From Sindora glabra (taxonomy: Eukaryota > Streptophyta > Magnoliopsida > Fabales > Fabaceae), in NCBI GenBank assembly GCA_020226215.1, contig CM035235.1, forward strand, positions 55,519,511 to 55,583,510: a stretch of 64,000 nucleotides of DNA, written 5' to 3'. Under the pieces are notes generated by a model. The model was not told where the DNA came from, searched no databases, and worked only from the letters and a program-made list of their open reading frames with translations. Position 1 is the stretch's first letter; every line of letters starts with the position of its first letter. Shown here piece after piece: positions 1-11,846 of this stretch. A program made the translations under genes and the position numbers.

Positions 1-1185
1 GCTCCTGTGGGATGGGCTGCCTCCTTCCAAAATGTTGAAGCACACAGCCTGCATGGTGCCACTCCATAATGTGGAAGCAAATGATGGGAACTGATGCCAG
101 CCATATATCAGGCGACATCAAGCAATACCCTGGTATAAGCTGTCGTACACTGGGAATGTCATAGGAGCACCAAATAATCTAAAATCACAAAAAAATACAG
201 CATAAATTAGCAGATCAGTAGATCTAGCAATAAATTGATACAAATGAAAGACAACGACGTTTCCAACCTTATCGTCCCTCATTTGATCGAGTAATACTCT
301 GTAATGACGCAGAGCCATTGATGGCAATCAGGGAGGTAGGCTAGTGTTCTTCCACCTGCGAGAAATATATATTATGGATTAACTATTTGAGTTATTTAAG
401 CAGATGTAAGAGACGCAATATGGAATATGCGTATAATCCATACCTGAAGCCCAATGGTGGAAGTAAAGGATAAATGTCTAGCTAGGGATCTAGATACGGA
501 GGTCTTGCCAGCGTTAGAGTGGGGAAACGATCCCACACCTATAAATGCAATAAATGTAGACATCTACCAATATTTAGCTCATCACATTTTGTGACGGAGC
601 ACAACTCTTTATACAAGCATGCCAGGACTGCCGATCCCCAACTGTATTAACCTGCATCTGCGAAGTTCTCTAGTAATGGCAGGTACATTAGTAGCACCTT
701 ATGACCGGAAGTGTCAGACATAAGGCAACCGCCAATTAGTCCTAGGATGTAAGCACGTGCAAAGCGCTGTGTTAGTTCATCATCGGCATCATCTAGTAAG
801 TTTCCGAAGTTAACTGCTAACCAGGTGATGCTTAGGCGCTGGCCTTGCAAACATTCATCGGGCGGTCTAATCCTAAGTAAAAATTCACAAATCCTTGGCT
901 AATCAAGTCTAGTTCTTCCAGATATGGGGACACCCTCACAAGGCAAACCTAACTGGATAGATACATCCTGTAACGTAATAGTGCACTCCTCAGCGGTGGT
1001 GTGAAAAATGTGCATCTTAAGACACCATCATTCAACTAAGGTGGACATCATAGCTGCATTGAAATCAAAATATCCAAGTCGGCTGACGCCATAGAAGCCA
1101 GCTTGTTGCAGATATGGCACAATTACAACTGGAGGATCAAATAATCGATCTGTGTGGGCGACACGTCATAGCTTCAGGATTAGTC
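1..1185 (-). pseudogene. Plant mobile domain (PMD / MAIN-like) protein, decayed, partial
   Basis: The minus strand encodes a broken plant mobile domain, the module of MAIN/MAIL1 proteins and of the plant proteins often annotated as phosphatase 7 long form homologs. In order I read VPYLQQAGFYGVSRLGYF, then HIFHTTAEECTITLQDVS with QLGLPCEG, then FARAYILGLIGG, MYLPLLENFADAG and YSWGSAVLACLYKELC, and finally WCSYDIPSVRQL and ICFHIMEWHHAGCVLQHFG, which runs off the window start. These follow the usual PMD order. Two plausible introns have GT..AG ends: 443-356 and 267-179. In-frame stops break the domain, for example after LVE near 1035 and after RLD near 900, and there is a frameshift near 1145. 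It lies just downstream of the MULE transposase on the same strand, so it is probably cargo or the second gene of that element, since PMD genes are known to be carried by MULEs and Ty3 elements. Its function in the element cannot be read here. Confidence 0.88.
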
Positions 1186-1649
1186 TTCCTTATTGGCATT
1201 CATACAAATAATGGTTAGAACATTTACAGTTGGTGAATAGCCATTAAGGGAATGGAATTACCTGGTTTTGTCATGCTACTTGTGAAATATGTCGTGACTG
1301 TAAGTATAAAAGAGACTCGTCATCAGGTCTAGGGGTGATGACACGTCACTGAGCGGCCATAACTTTCGAGATCTATATACTATATCAAATTGCAAGAATT
1401 CAATCAAATGCATATCCTTAAATTTATGTAAATCTTGTACAACAAACTTTACAAAGAGACCAAAACGACTTAATAAATAAAAATAGAGCAACACAGTAAG
1501 ACATCATTGCAACATACATATATATTTGGCATTGTTCAGACATAATTGCAAAAAAGTAGAAACAATTTATGAAAAGCCGCAGGCAAGGTCTTAATCTGGA
1601 AAAAAAGTGACATATGCATAAACCACTGGCTTTCTCAGGGCACTAAGTG

Positions 1650-4611
1650 TCATGGCACATTTCGTTGTCTGGATGGACAAGTTGCGCGACTGTGGCCAGA
1701 CTGACGGCACAACCCACACCTTGAAGGCTCTAATGGACCCTCTATCTAGTCCATTTTGTTCCTCATACGTAAAGAACGGGGGCGACCACTAAGACGTATT
1801 TGCACAGGATCCGGCACAACCGTTGGTCCATTGGAGGTTGGCTAATGCTCCATACCGCCTATAGGACAAAACTCACAGTTATAAGCCTGCGCCATTGTCT
1901 CTAGTCGGAACACAGGATCAATAAATTGCAAGGGATCCAATGCAACCTTTGTGCATGTTGTGAACACATGTTGGCAGAGCCAATGCTCTACTTGGAATTC
2001 GCCACAATCACATGTTCTCTGCACCAGGCTAACCTTACATGTCCGACCAAACTGCTTCCATGTGGGATCATACGGCTTTTCGACCTCAAAAATTGTATCG
2101 AGTCGGTCAAAACGCTGGACATGACAGGCAGATATTTTCTGGGTGCACTCTTGAATCTTTTTTGGTACATCTTCATCGAACACCTCTCTTGCCTGTAACT
2201 GTGCTGCAATAGTTTCTACTCTGTTCATGAAGTATGCATTTATTCGATACAGTGTAGCTTTGACTAGCCCAGTGATCGGTAAATGTCTGACTTCTTTAAA
2301 AATACTATTGATACACTCTGCCAGATTTGTTGTCATGTGACCCTACCGTCGACCTCCATCATCGTAAGCACGACTCCATTGACATCTCAGAATATTATCA
2401 ATCCACTCCACACTCTAGGTTGCAATTGGGTCAGTTCTTCAAGCTTGCTATCTACAACATGCCATTCATATTGATAACCTGTACCCGAAAATGCTATCAA
2501 TCAATGAGCAATAGTCATAACAAAAAGTGTCAGTTGAGGATGCTATTGTTAGTAATACACACCGATGCTCGTAAACATCTTCTTCAGTCACGTTGTCCTA
2601 AAAGTTAAGTTCAGGTTGCTAGCGATATGTCAAAGACAGAATACATGATAACCATAAGGGGCTTGCCACCCTACGTATAGGTTTACAACGGCACGTAATA
2701 TTCCAAGATGTCTATCTGAGATTAGGCAAATATGTTGTCTATCTTTAACAACACGCCGTCAAACATGGGATAAGAACCAAGCCCATGTATCATAAGTTTC
2801 TCCCTCCACCACAGCAAATGCAAGTGGGATGACCTTTCTGTCATCGTCCTGTGATGTTGCCGTTAACAAGACCTTTTTGTACCTTCCATACAAAAAAGTG
2901 CCATCCACTTGGACTATCAGCTTCAAGTGGGAAACAACTCGATGCATGGTTTAAAAATCTAAAACACTCGACGGAATAATGAAACCGGCGTATCTGCAGA
3001 ACTCGACGACGGACATTCCTAGGTAACAAGCTCAAAGTAAGACCTAAGATTGAAGAGACGCACTGCTGCCAGCTATCTAGGTAACATCGAGTATGACTTC
3101 TCCCAATTCCTAAAAGCAAGAGCAATATCTCACTGTTTTTCCTTCCACACCTTCCTATATGACACCCAATACCCAAATATGCCATGAATTCGCTCTATGA
3201 CCTCTCAAATGGATACACTTGGATTTTCGATCACTATAGCCACAATGTATGATGAAATGACATCTGTGTCTAGTTTTGGATGATCTTGGGAAATAGACGC
3301 AGACACACATGTGTGGGAACCATTATATTTTGTTATCTACCAGTGATCCTCCCTTGGCTTATGGCATGCTTTGGCCCTCCAATTGCAATGATCATCATAA
3401 TGAGGACACTGATATTCTTCGTACTTAGCTGATGAGTAGTGTACGTAAAATGTGTGGTGAGTTCACACTGAGTATATTTTCATTGCTCGATGAAACACCT
3501 TCTGGTTCATATACCGTAAACCTATATATAGCTTTTAGTTATCACTTATATTTATGTCATGGCTTATGGCATGCTCTGACCCTCCAATTGCAATGATCAT
3601 CATAATAAGGACACTAATATTCTTCGTACTTAGCTGATGAGTAGTGTACGTAAAATGTGTGGTGAGTTCACACTGAGTATATTTTCATTGCGCGATGAAA
3701 CGCCTTCTGGTTCATATACCGTAAACCTATATATGGCTCTTGATTATCACTTATATTTATGTCATGGCCGAACTCGGGGTAATCATGGTTGGCAGCAGCA
3801 TCTACATTTAGTTGTGAGAAAAAGGCAGTAGTCGATTCTATGAGCTAGCCTCCACACATTGTTGGCAGTGCACTAGCAACGTCTTCCCCGTTATCTTCGT
3901 CACCACAATCGTCGCCCTCACCGTCACCATCAAATCCTTTAGGAATGGGGTCACATGCACCTTCCTCTTCGAAGTCATCCATTATGTCTTCTGTTTCCTC
4001 TTGTGATGAGGGGAAATGAGAAGATTCAAAGTGTTGCTAAGAGAAACATGACTATGGAGTGTAATCATCAACAGGGCTGTGAAACTGCTGACCATAGTCA
4101 ATCTGTATATTCATTGGTTCTGCACTGGTCATGCACGGGTTATAACACAAGGGTCCCCCAATAGTGTCATTACGTTGACTTGTGGAAGGTAATTGATATG
4201 AGGCACTTGATCCAACTAACTGACTTGCTACGTCAAATCAAATCTCACTGGTCCAATATGTGCACACACCTCTAGACATGACAATTGAGTAGGAAACATC
4301 GCATTCACTTCCTACATTCGCTGAATGTCCTCATCGTCTTTCAACTCACACGCCTTATACCATGTCAGATTTAGCGAGAGCGGATGTCTGTATATCAACT
4401 CGGTTACAACTTGATTTTCATTCAGAAGCAGCTTTCGTCCAACTATACTCTTTAGAGCATCAAGGGTTATGTCTGAATTGATTGAAATTACTTTAACCCT
4501 GGAGCACCTAAAGCTATCGCCTTCATCCGATTCATAAATTTCTCCATTCCCGTAAATACATATATTTTGACGCCTGAAACTCATTCTGATTTGAACCGTA
4601 GTCCGGTTCAA
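1650..4611 (-). pseudogene. MULE (Mutator-like) transposase, decayed
   Basis: Minus-strand MuDR-type transposase relic with nearly the whole domain order. An intact 99-residue N-terminal frame (4611-4312) starts with MNRTTVQIRMSF. An acidic linker lies near 3990-3800. Next come the N-terminal DNA-binding region (YSSAKYEEY, CNWRVRACHK, TKYNGSHTC) and a stretch with YRKVWKEKQ near 3130. The MULE DDE domain follows, with IVQVDGTFLYGRYKK (first Asp at 2903-2905), PLAFAVVEGETYDTW and ICLISDRHLGIL (second Asp). Then come HMTTNLAECINSIFK, a SWIM zinc finger (CxC-x9-CxH, 2012-1968) and a C-terminal zinc knuckle CGLCRQSGHSRATC (1718-1677). The frame can be followed across stops at 2756-2758 (after FLSHV), 2343-2345 (before GHMTTN), 1839-1841 and 1746-1748. 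A 205 bp tandem duplication lies inside the N-terminal domain. Size and order match a complete MULE transposase of roughly 900 residues, now dead. Confidence 0.95.
3356..3765. repeat. 205 bp tandem duplication inside the MULE transposase
   Basis: Bases 3356-3560 and 3561-3765 are head-to-tail copies that I count as differing at about nine positions. Both encode the same part of the MULE N-terminal domain on the minus strand (HHTFYVHYSSAKYEEY then CNWRVRACHK). The duplication is in register with the ends of the homologous segment, and a normal transposase has this segment only once. Confidence 0.93.
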
Positions 4612-5439
4612 AGGTCATCCTCGAAAGAAAATTCTCAATAATTGTTGTAATATGTATCATAATTATGGAGAGAATTTTATAACACTATTACTACATAATT
4701 ACTCGTAACTTTATAATCACTGTCAATAATGATTAACCTCCTGCAATGCTACATTCAAACACATATGTAAGTTTTTTTACCTAGAGGACCTTTGACTTTC
4801 GTAAGTTTTTTATGCAGTAGAAAAAGCACCCCTTTAGTTGTTTTAGGAAGAGATAAAATAAGCCTAAACCCTATATATATAATTATGTTTGTTTAGTTTG
4901 TGGGGTTGTTGATCTGTACAATCAAATTATCAAATGTTTGTGTTTTCTCAAACCCTATGTTCACTTCATATTTTATGTTTGTCATAATATGATTTTGTGG
5001 GGCTGTGATTGTCATAACATGAATTGATTCTCACTTAACAGTACTATTAACACTTATCCAACAATACATCTGAGTAAGAAAAATTGTGCGTAAAATTAAA
5101 ACATTTAAAAATTAAATATTTCAACTTTTAAATTTATAAGAAAAGATGAAAAATTATGATATTTATTGGAACTATATTTTTTATTCTAAAGGCTTTATGA
5201 TATTTACTAATTTTTATAACACTAATTATGGTTTACACAACATTAAATATGTAAAAAAATTATGTAAAATAAAAATTAAATTAAATTAAATATAAAAATT
5301 ATAATACATAAAAAAGATGTCCCTAAACCCTAAATTATAATAGCTAAATTTAAGAACAAAATAACTACAATTTTTTTGATTTAAAGACATGATAAGTAAA
5401 TGTTAATCTTTTTTAAACTAAAGTCTGTTACATACAGGC

Positions 5440-6760
5440 TTGCTAAGCTGAAGTTTTTTTTTGAAAAAAAAAATTTAAGCTCAAATTAATTTTTTTTTAA
5501 AAAACAATTATCTTTAAATACATTAATAACATAGAAATTAGTCTTTTTTTTAAAAAACTCTAATGAGTTAAAAATATTTCCTAAAAAAATTTGATAAGCT
5601 GAAATATATATTTCTTCAAAAAAGCCTAAAGCCTAAAAATTATTTTTCTTATAAAGTATACTTTTTTAAATAAATATTTCTTTTAAAAAAAGGGTCTGAT
5701 AAGCTAAATAGAAATTTTTTAAAAAAATTATTACTTTTAAATATACTGATAAGCTAAAATTACTTTTTCCCACAAAAATCTGATAAGTTAAGATCATTTT
5801 TCTACAAAAGTAAATTTCTTTAAAAAATAAATTTCTTAGAATCAAAAGGTTGAAGGGCTAGAATTAAATTCCTTACATAAAAAAATTATTTTTAGACACG
5901 CTGATACCCTAACATATATTTTTCTCAAAACCATCTGATTAATTAAAATTATTCTTGCAAAAGAAATAGATTTTTTTAAAAAATAATATTTCTTTAAGAA
6001 AAAGGGTTGCTAAGTTAAAGTTAAGTTTTTATAAAAATTCTATTAGTTTAAAACATACTGATAACCTAAAATCATTTTTTTCTAAAAAAAAGTGTGATGA
6101 ATTAAAATTATTTTCTACAGAGATTTTAGGGGTTAGGGGTCAGGGGTTAGGATTTTATGGTTTATGGTTTGAGATTTTGGGGGTTTTAGGGCTTATGATT
6201 TAGTGTTCATGGATTTAGGGTTTATCTTATTAGGTTTTAGGGTTGGTAAGCTGAAAATTTTTTTTTAAACAAAAGATCTACTTCTTTAAACATACTGGTA
6301 AATTAAAATATGTTTGTTTCATAAAAATCTAATGAGTTAAAAAAATTTTCCTAAAAAATTTTAATTTTTTAAACAAAATTATAAACAAAAAGGTTGACAA
6401 GCAAAAATTTAATTTATTTTAAAAGTTATTATTTTTAAACATACTGATAATCCAAAATATATTTTTTCCAAATAAGTCTGACGAGTTAAAACTATTTTTT
6501 AAGAAAAATAGTTTTTTCCTTATAAAAACTTTAAATAAATTATATCATCTTTAAACATATTGATAAGCTAATATATATTTATTCCAAAGTAGTCTGATGA
6601 GTTAAGGTTATTTTTCTACAAAATTATATTTTTTAACAAAAAATAAAAAATGACAAAGTTATGCTCAAATTAAAATTTTTAAGAAAATTTACTACTTTTA
6701 AAAATATTGATAACCTAAAAAATATTTTTTATAAAAAAAATTTTCAGTTAAATTTATTTT
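5440..6760. repeat. Degenerate AT-rich minisatellite
   Basis: A loosely repeated pair of motifs, roughly aacatactgataagctaaaa and tctgatgagttaaaattatt, each followed by T-runs and A-runs, recurs near 5590, 5697, 5748, 6058, 6293, 6443, 6560 and 6707. Spacing is irregular (about 110-240 bp) and copies are diverged. It lies in the 5' flank of the MULE and has no coding content. Confidence 0.7.
6118..6245 (+). repeat. Degenerate telomere-like (TTTAGGG-type) tract
   Basis: About 125 bp dominated by variants of the plant telomere heptamer, such as ttttaggggttagggg, ggggttttaggg, ggatttagggttt and ggttttagggttgg. A smaller block with the same flavour sits at 6773-6815. Units are too irregular for a recent telomere insertion. 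It interrupts the AT-rich minisatellite. Confidence 0.65.
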
Positions 6761-7469
6761 TCTAGAAAAAAAAGATTTTAGGGATTGGGGCCAGGGTTTA
6801 AGGATTTTATGGAGTAAATTATGATTTAAGGTCTGAAATAAAAATGACAGAGTATAATATTTTACCCTTGTCTAATATTTTTTAATAATATTTTATTATT
6901 GATGAATCTTATTATATTTTTCTCACATTTGTAAAAGTTTTAATTTTTATTTTCCTATTTCAATAGTGCCTAACCAAAAAGCATAGAAATTAAAATTCTA
7001 ATGATTTGTGCAAAATCTAATTAGGTTATAGATATATTGTTGCACTCGGATAAAAAAAAAACTAACATAAGCTCATTAAAATAATACACACAAGCAAAGA
7101 GGAATATTAAAACAATATAAATTATCTTACCGTAGAGTTCACGTTAATTAATATACATACAATATACATGATTAAATGTACAAATAATCTATTTACAATG
7201 CCCAATATTAATGTCAATTATAATGAGTAAATAGCCCTAAACAATATAATACTAAACATTTATTATAATTTTATATGATTTAAAAGTCCTAAGTACTACT
7301 TAAAATAATAGCTTTCCAAAGAAAATCTTACTTGCAAATTGAACTCCTCAAATTGCTGTTGAAGTTTTTTGCTGATGGAGAGAAATATAATTTAAGAGGG
7401 AAGTTTGAGAAGTGAGTTTTAGGGTTTGCGAAGTGTAAAGGCCAGGTAGGGATTTTATAGCCAAAATTT

Positions 7470-7870
7470 ACGTGCACACAGTAATGCCACGTGGTAGCAT
7501 CTGGACGCGCAAGGAAGGCCGAGCTTTGACATGTGGCGTGATGGGAGGCGTCCTCGGGTCACGGACTCTGTCCGTCCGTGATCAGACCTAATCACAGTGT
7601 TTGGCCCAACGTGATCAAACTGATCACGGGCTCTAGCCCAACGTGATCAAGCCTGATCAAGGATGGACAGAGTTTGTGATCCGCAGGAATCTGACACATG
7701 TTCCGTAGGTCCCACTCGGTCCCCCAAATGCTTCCACCTTTCGCCACGTGTCATTCCCGGTTGACAGCGGGACCCACTCGCACCCCCAAATACTCCCATC
7801 TTTTGCCACGTGTCATTCCCGACTGACAACAGCAGTAATCACGGATCACGGACTGGCCACCCACGTGATT
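7470..7870. promoter_or_regulatory. GC-rich block with four CACGTG G-boxes
   Basis: An abrupt GC-rich island in AT-rich surroundings. It holds four CACGTG cores (near 7488, 7744, 7806 and 7862) and repeated TGATCA/GTGATC words (7590-7665), including two copies of cccaacgtgatcaa. G-boxes are bZIP and bHLH binding sites in plants. Since the block lies about 2.9 kb upstream of the MULE transposase start it could be the element's own promoter or terminal region, but nothing shows that it is active. Confidence 0.5.
7706..7832. repeat. Two tandem copies of a ~62 bp GC-rich unit
   Basis: The segment from about 7708 to 7768 and the segment from about 7769 to 7831 align along their length. Shared words are cccactcg, cccccaaat and gccacgtgtcattcccg, and each copy carries one G-box. 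Confidence 0.85.
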
Positions 7871-8530
7871 GACCCTACTTTAAGCATTCCGATAATTTTT
7901 TTCTACTGTACAGGGTTTTGGTAATTAATTTTTTCACATTCAACATTTAGGTAATTGTGCCAAAATAATTCCATGATTAAGGAGAAGTCACCCTGTATTA
8001 TATTCATACATTATTAAATTTGATTCTACGTCAAAGCTTTATTTATTTTATTAAAAAATATTTTTTATAAAAAATTATATGTATGTTAATAAAGAGTTAA
8101 TATATCAATTGTATTAATAATTAAAAAATATAATATTTAAAAATTTAAATATAAAAAAAGGTAAAAAAATTTTAAAATAAGAGAATTTATTTTTTAAAAT
8201 TTTTTATAATTAATATTAAGTAAGTAAAATATTTTTTTCTATTTTAATATTTTATAACTATATATCATAAAAAATAATTTTTAATAAAACAAATTGAACC
8301 AATTTATTTTTATGAAAATTAAAATTTATATATTATATAATAATATATTAACAATTAAATATGATGATGTATCATATATTATTTAATCAATAATGTACTA
8401 TAGAATTTTTTTGTGTTATCATATATTATATATTATTCCAGAATTCTGTTAAGATTTCTTCTTCAATTTGAGCAAAAAAATTGTATATATTATATTAATA
8501 TAAATTTAATTCTTTTAATTAAATCTTCAC

Positions 8531-8540
8531 TATAAATACG
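8531..8540 (+). promoter_or_regulatory. Probable TATA box of the FRO relic
   Basis: tataaatacg lies about 118 bp upstream of the FRO start codon at 8649, a normal plant spacing given a 5' leader of some 85 bp. This suggests that the ancestral promoter was copied or retained along with exon 1. Confidence 0.5.
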
Positions 8541-8648
8541 TTCAACCCATTCAGAGTTCTCGTCATTGGAGTTTTTCGCTGAAAAAGAAGAACCACTTTA
8601 CTACATGGGTGGGGGGCAGAGAAAATATTACAAACAAGAAAAGAAAAA

Positions 8649-9430
8649 ATGGCTGAAGAAATGATGAAAAGGTCATCTTCTCAAGAAAAATATGGCAAAA
8701 TTCAAAATGCAATAAGGGTTTTAGTGTTGTTGGTGTTTCTGGGTTGGATGTTCATTTGGATAATGGTGCCTACGAACACTTACTGACAGAAATGGCAGCC
8801 TAAGATCCGTTCGGATACCAGCTCCACCTATTTTGGTGCACAAGGTTCATTTTCCCAATGAATTGATTTTATGTTTTTCATTAATCTTCTTCTTCAACTA
8901 CTTCTTCTTGTCAGTATTTTCGTTAATTTTCTTTTTAATTACTTTGTCTTTTTATTTATATCCTATGATTCTTTGGTCCGTAAACAACTCTAGAGATCCC
9001 CAAACGCGTAGGATTGCTCTCTGTGTGGGAATGAAAATCTGTTAAGAACTTTTAAGAACATTTATTGAGTCTCTATTAACAGTTTTAGTAGATTACCGGA
9101 ACGTTCCTACATAGGATTGGATGGACTTTATTCTAGTTTAAAAAATTTCATATATCTGAAGATAAATGTTTCATGGATTACCTAGTGGGGCTGGCTTGAA
9201 TCTGATATCTTTTTTTTTTTTTTCTGATGGATATGTTTACTTTGTGATGAAATAAAATGATACTCTATCAATTTTAATCTAATCACATTTAATGATGAAT
9301 TAATAACCTTAATTTTATAATTTCAGCTGCAACACTTTTGATATATACTTTTCCGATCTTGTTCATGGCAACGTTGGGCTGTATCTTCCTCCACATAGCG
9401 AAAAAGAATTATGATGCTAACATGGATATT
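8649..9430 (+). pseudogene. Ferric-chelate reductase (FRO family), exons 1-2 only
   Basis: FRO proteins are plasma-membrane or organellar flavocytochromes that reduce Fe(III). Exon 1 (8649-8844) reads MAEEMMKRSSSQEKYGKIQN, a first membrane segment RVLVLLVFLGWMFIWIMVPT, then NTY, an in-frame TGA at 8784-8786 (codon 46, probably from an Arg CGA), and QKWQPKIRS and TSSTYFGAQ. The intron 8845-9326 has GT..AG ends, and the phase joins exactly to exon 2 (from 9327): ATLLIYTFPILFMATLGCIF then LHIAKKNYDAN. This is the start of an FRO of about 700 residues. The ferric-reductase, FAD and NAD domains are all missing. The homology stops near 9430, just before copia sequence. Because the intron and a TATA box are kept, this is not a processed copy. 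Confidence 0.9.
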
Positions 9431-9489
9431 ATTTTTTCAATGAGCACAATAAGTCAATTTATAAATTCTTAAAGAACTTTTCATTGGAA

Positions 9490-10203
9490 TACAATTATAC
9501 ATATCTTAAAATATCTAAAAAAGACACTTGGATATGGAATATTATATCAAGATTATGGTCATTGTAGAATTGAAGGATTTTTTTATGTTGATTAGGTAGG
9601 ATATCCAATGGATAGAATGTCTACTTCAGGATATTATGTATTTATTAATGAAAATCTTATATCTTGAAAAGGCAAAAAATAAGTAGTGATATCTTGCTCT
9701 AGTGCAAAGACTGAATATTAAGCCATGACTCATGTTACAGTTAAACTTGTGTGACTTTCTTATCTTCTTAGTTAACTTAGTATTACTTCATTTAGAGTTA
9801 TGCAATTATGGTGTGATAATCGAACTGCCACTCATATTGCCACAAATCCAGTATTTCATGAATAGACTAACCATGTAGAGATTAATTATTATTTTGTTAA
9901 GTAAAAACTTCAAGAAGGTGTTATAGATATTAGACATAAGAACTGGAGAACAACTTGCTAATTTATTTACTAAGACCCTTCCAAGAAAATAGGTTGATAA
10001 TATTATTTTTAACAAGTTGTGCATGTTTGATATCTATATTCTAACTTGAAGAAGAGTGTTAGTAAATAAAGTATATTAGTTTCTTATAGGTTAAGATACA
10101 TGAACCATGAGTTTATATCTTATAATCCTATATTTTATTATAATTAGACATAGCCAACCTCAATTGAAGTCATGACTTCATAAATCTTTCTTTTCTTCTA
10201 ACA
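9490..10203 (+). mobile_element. Ty1-copia retrotransposon, 3' fragment (RNase H plus LTR)
   Basis: The plus strand carries the C-terminal end of a copia polyprotein, with ILKYLKKTLGYGILYQDYGH, then MDRMSTSGYYVF, then SCSSAKTEY, CDNRTATHIATNPVFHE and TNHVEINYYFVK. These are the copia RNase H landmarks (STSGY, SSAxxEY, CDNxxAxxIAxNPVFHERTKHIE). Several stops interrupt it (after INENLIS, before AMTH, and later). A purine-rich tract gaagaagag precedes a TGTTAG...CTAACA segment, taken as the LTR. Gag, protease, integrase, most of the reverse transcriptase and the 5' LTR are absent. The fragment sits between the FRO and RIC1 relics. Confidence 0.93.
10057..10203 (+). repeat. Probable short copia 3' LTR (147 bp)
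   Basis: It starts TGTTAG right after a polypurine tract at the end of the copia pol relic and ends CTAACA, giving the standard TG...CA inverted ends. No second LTR is present, so length and target duplication cannot be confirmed. Confidence 0.6.
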
Positions 10204-11846
10204 CGTCATAAATAACTACGTTTGAAATCCCCTCGTTGCCACCTAAAAAGGAAAAGGTTACCTCTATTCACATTACTAGTTGTTTTATTATGTGTTGGTA
10301 AAACCAAGTACTATAACTAGTCTAGTTAGTCATCCTGATATGTTGAACTATGTTCTCCCCTACCTTGATATATTGGCTTCAAATACAATGAAAAGAAGCC
10401 ACTTAAGACAATGTGAAAAATGAGGTTTCTCTGCCGATAATTTTGCCAACCTTAAAGCTTCATTAGTTTTGTCCTTCTAACCATAAAATAGAAAAAGAAT
10501 CATACAACCAATTATTTTTCATTGAGAAAGCACTATGTTAGATAGAGAAAAATAGAAAATATTAGAATGAGGATGAACAATCTTTAAAAAAACTAAGAAA
10601 GGAATCCAAGAACAAAGAAAATAAAACTCTCAAAGCCAACCGAAAAATGTAGGTGCCCACATAACTCTCAATGCTTCCCCATTTTCATTTTAAATTGATC
10701 CTCTTTATCTCTCTTTTTTCTTATAAAATTTTTTAGAAACAAAGAGAGGAATACGTAATCAGAATGCAAGAATCCTCCTCAAACAAACAAAATAGAAAGA
10801 ATTTAAAAAGAGAAAACCCAACAAAGAAAACATTAGCTCAAAAATAAAATCCTAAGGAATATCTTTTACCTATAGAAAAGCATAAACATTGGCAGTCATA
10901 TAAAATTCCTTTACAGATTTTCTGACAAAAATTTATATATATTTCAGTAAAACTATAAGAATCCTGATCCATCAAATTTCCTCTGAACACCCCTGTGGCA
11001 TTGTGATGTTGACAGATGCTATAAATCATGATGAAGGATTAATATATGTCATGCTATAACATAGAATATTAAACAATTACTACTATTGTTGCAATGAAGA
11101 AAAATCTATAAAGTCAAACACACAATATAGTATGAGCATTCCAGACTAGGAATAGTTTATAATGGTTTTAAGATTCTAATAAGGCCTTCTCTTAATGGCT
11201 TAAGTTTTTTGAGTGGGTCCTTACCATGGAATTAGAATCTTTCAAGCATGAATAGGGTTCAATCCCTGCCAAACCAACCCCCACCCACCTATAAACATTA
11301 TTATTTTAATTAAAGTATCTCAACACAAGGTAATGGTGGGGTTGTGTTTTATTAACACTTCAAACCCAAAGGACTTTCATGCAAATGACTAAGTAAGAGA
11401 TACTAATAAAATATTCTCTTAATAGCTTAAGCTTTTGGATCTAATGGACATTCAAAAACAACTACCCCATGAGCAGTCCACATATCTTTCTCCACCAAAA
11501 TTGCCCATTAATTTACTGATAAAAAATAATTACTAAACCTTTCAAACCCTCTAGGATATAACTATGAACCATGTATTTTATTTTTCACTTACTTACACAA
11601 GTCATGAATGAAATTGCATTCATAAAGGTGCTATCCTTATTTCAAAGCATTGACAATTTTAAGTTACAAATGATAGAAATACATGTGCCATACAACTTAC
11701 AGCAATAACAAGACCATAGATAGTTGCATACTATTTAAAGCAATGATGGAAAAAAATTACAAAGCCAGGAGATTAACCATTCCTAAAGGAAAACACAATC
11801 ATGAGTACAAGCAAGTCCAAAGTTTAGCCTTGACTCAATGTAATAC
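10204..11846. other. AT-rich interval without recognisable gene
   Basis: This is where the 3' exons of both FRO (plus) and RIC1 (minus) would be expected. Neither the FRO FAD/NAD domains nor the C-terminal RIC1 domain can be read on either strand. Short open frames here show no family resemblance. Confidence 0.6.

Larger units (their letters stand above)
1..7998 (-). mobile_element. MULE carrying a PMD gene; right end tentative, left end outside window
   Basis: The transposase and PMD relics, read on the minus strand, together with their 5' flank look like one large Mutator-like element. The 5' flank (4612 to about 8000) contains teloboxes (AAACCCTA near 4866 and 5322), degenerate minisatellite and telomere-like tracts, and a GC-rich block. 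I place a possible right end near 7998 because an 8 bp inverted pair (tacagggt at 7909, accctgta at 7990) lies there and the base composition changes. This boundary is weak: the opposite terminus and the target-site duplication are not visible. The element may instead lack long terminal inverted repeats. Confidence 0.45.

Noticed and set aside
1926..2608. Plus-strand open frames opposite the MULE transposase
   Set aside because: They are mirror frames of the minus-strand SWIM and adjoining coding sequence.
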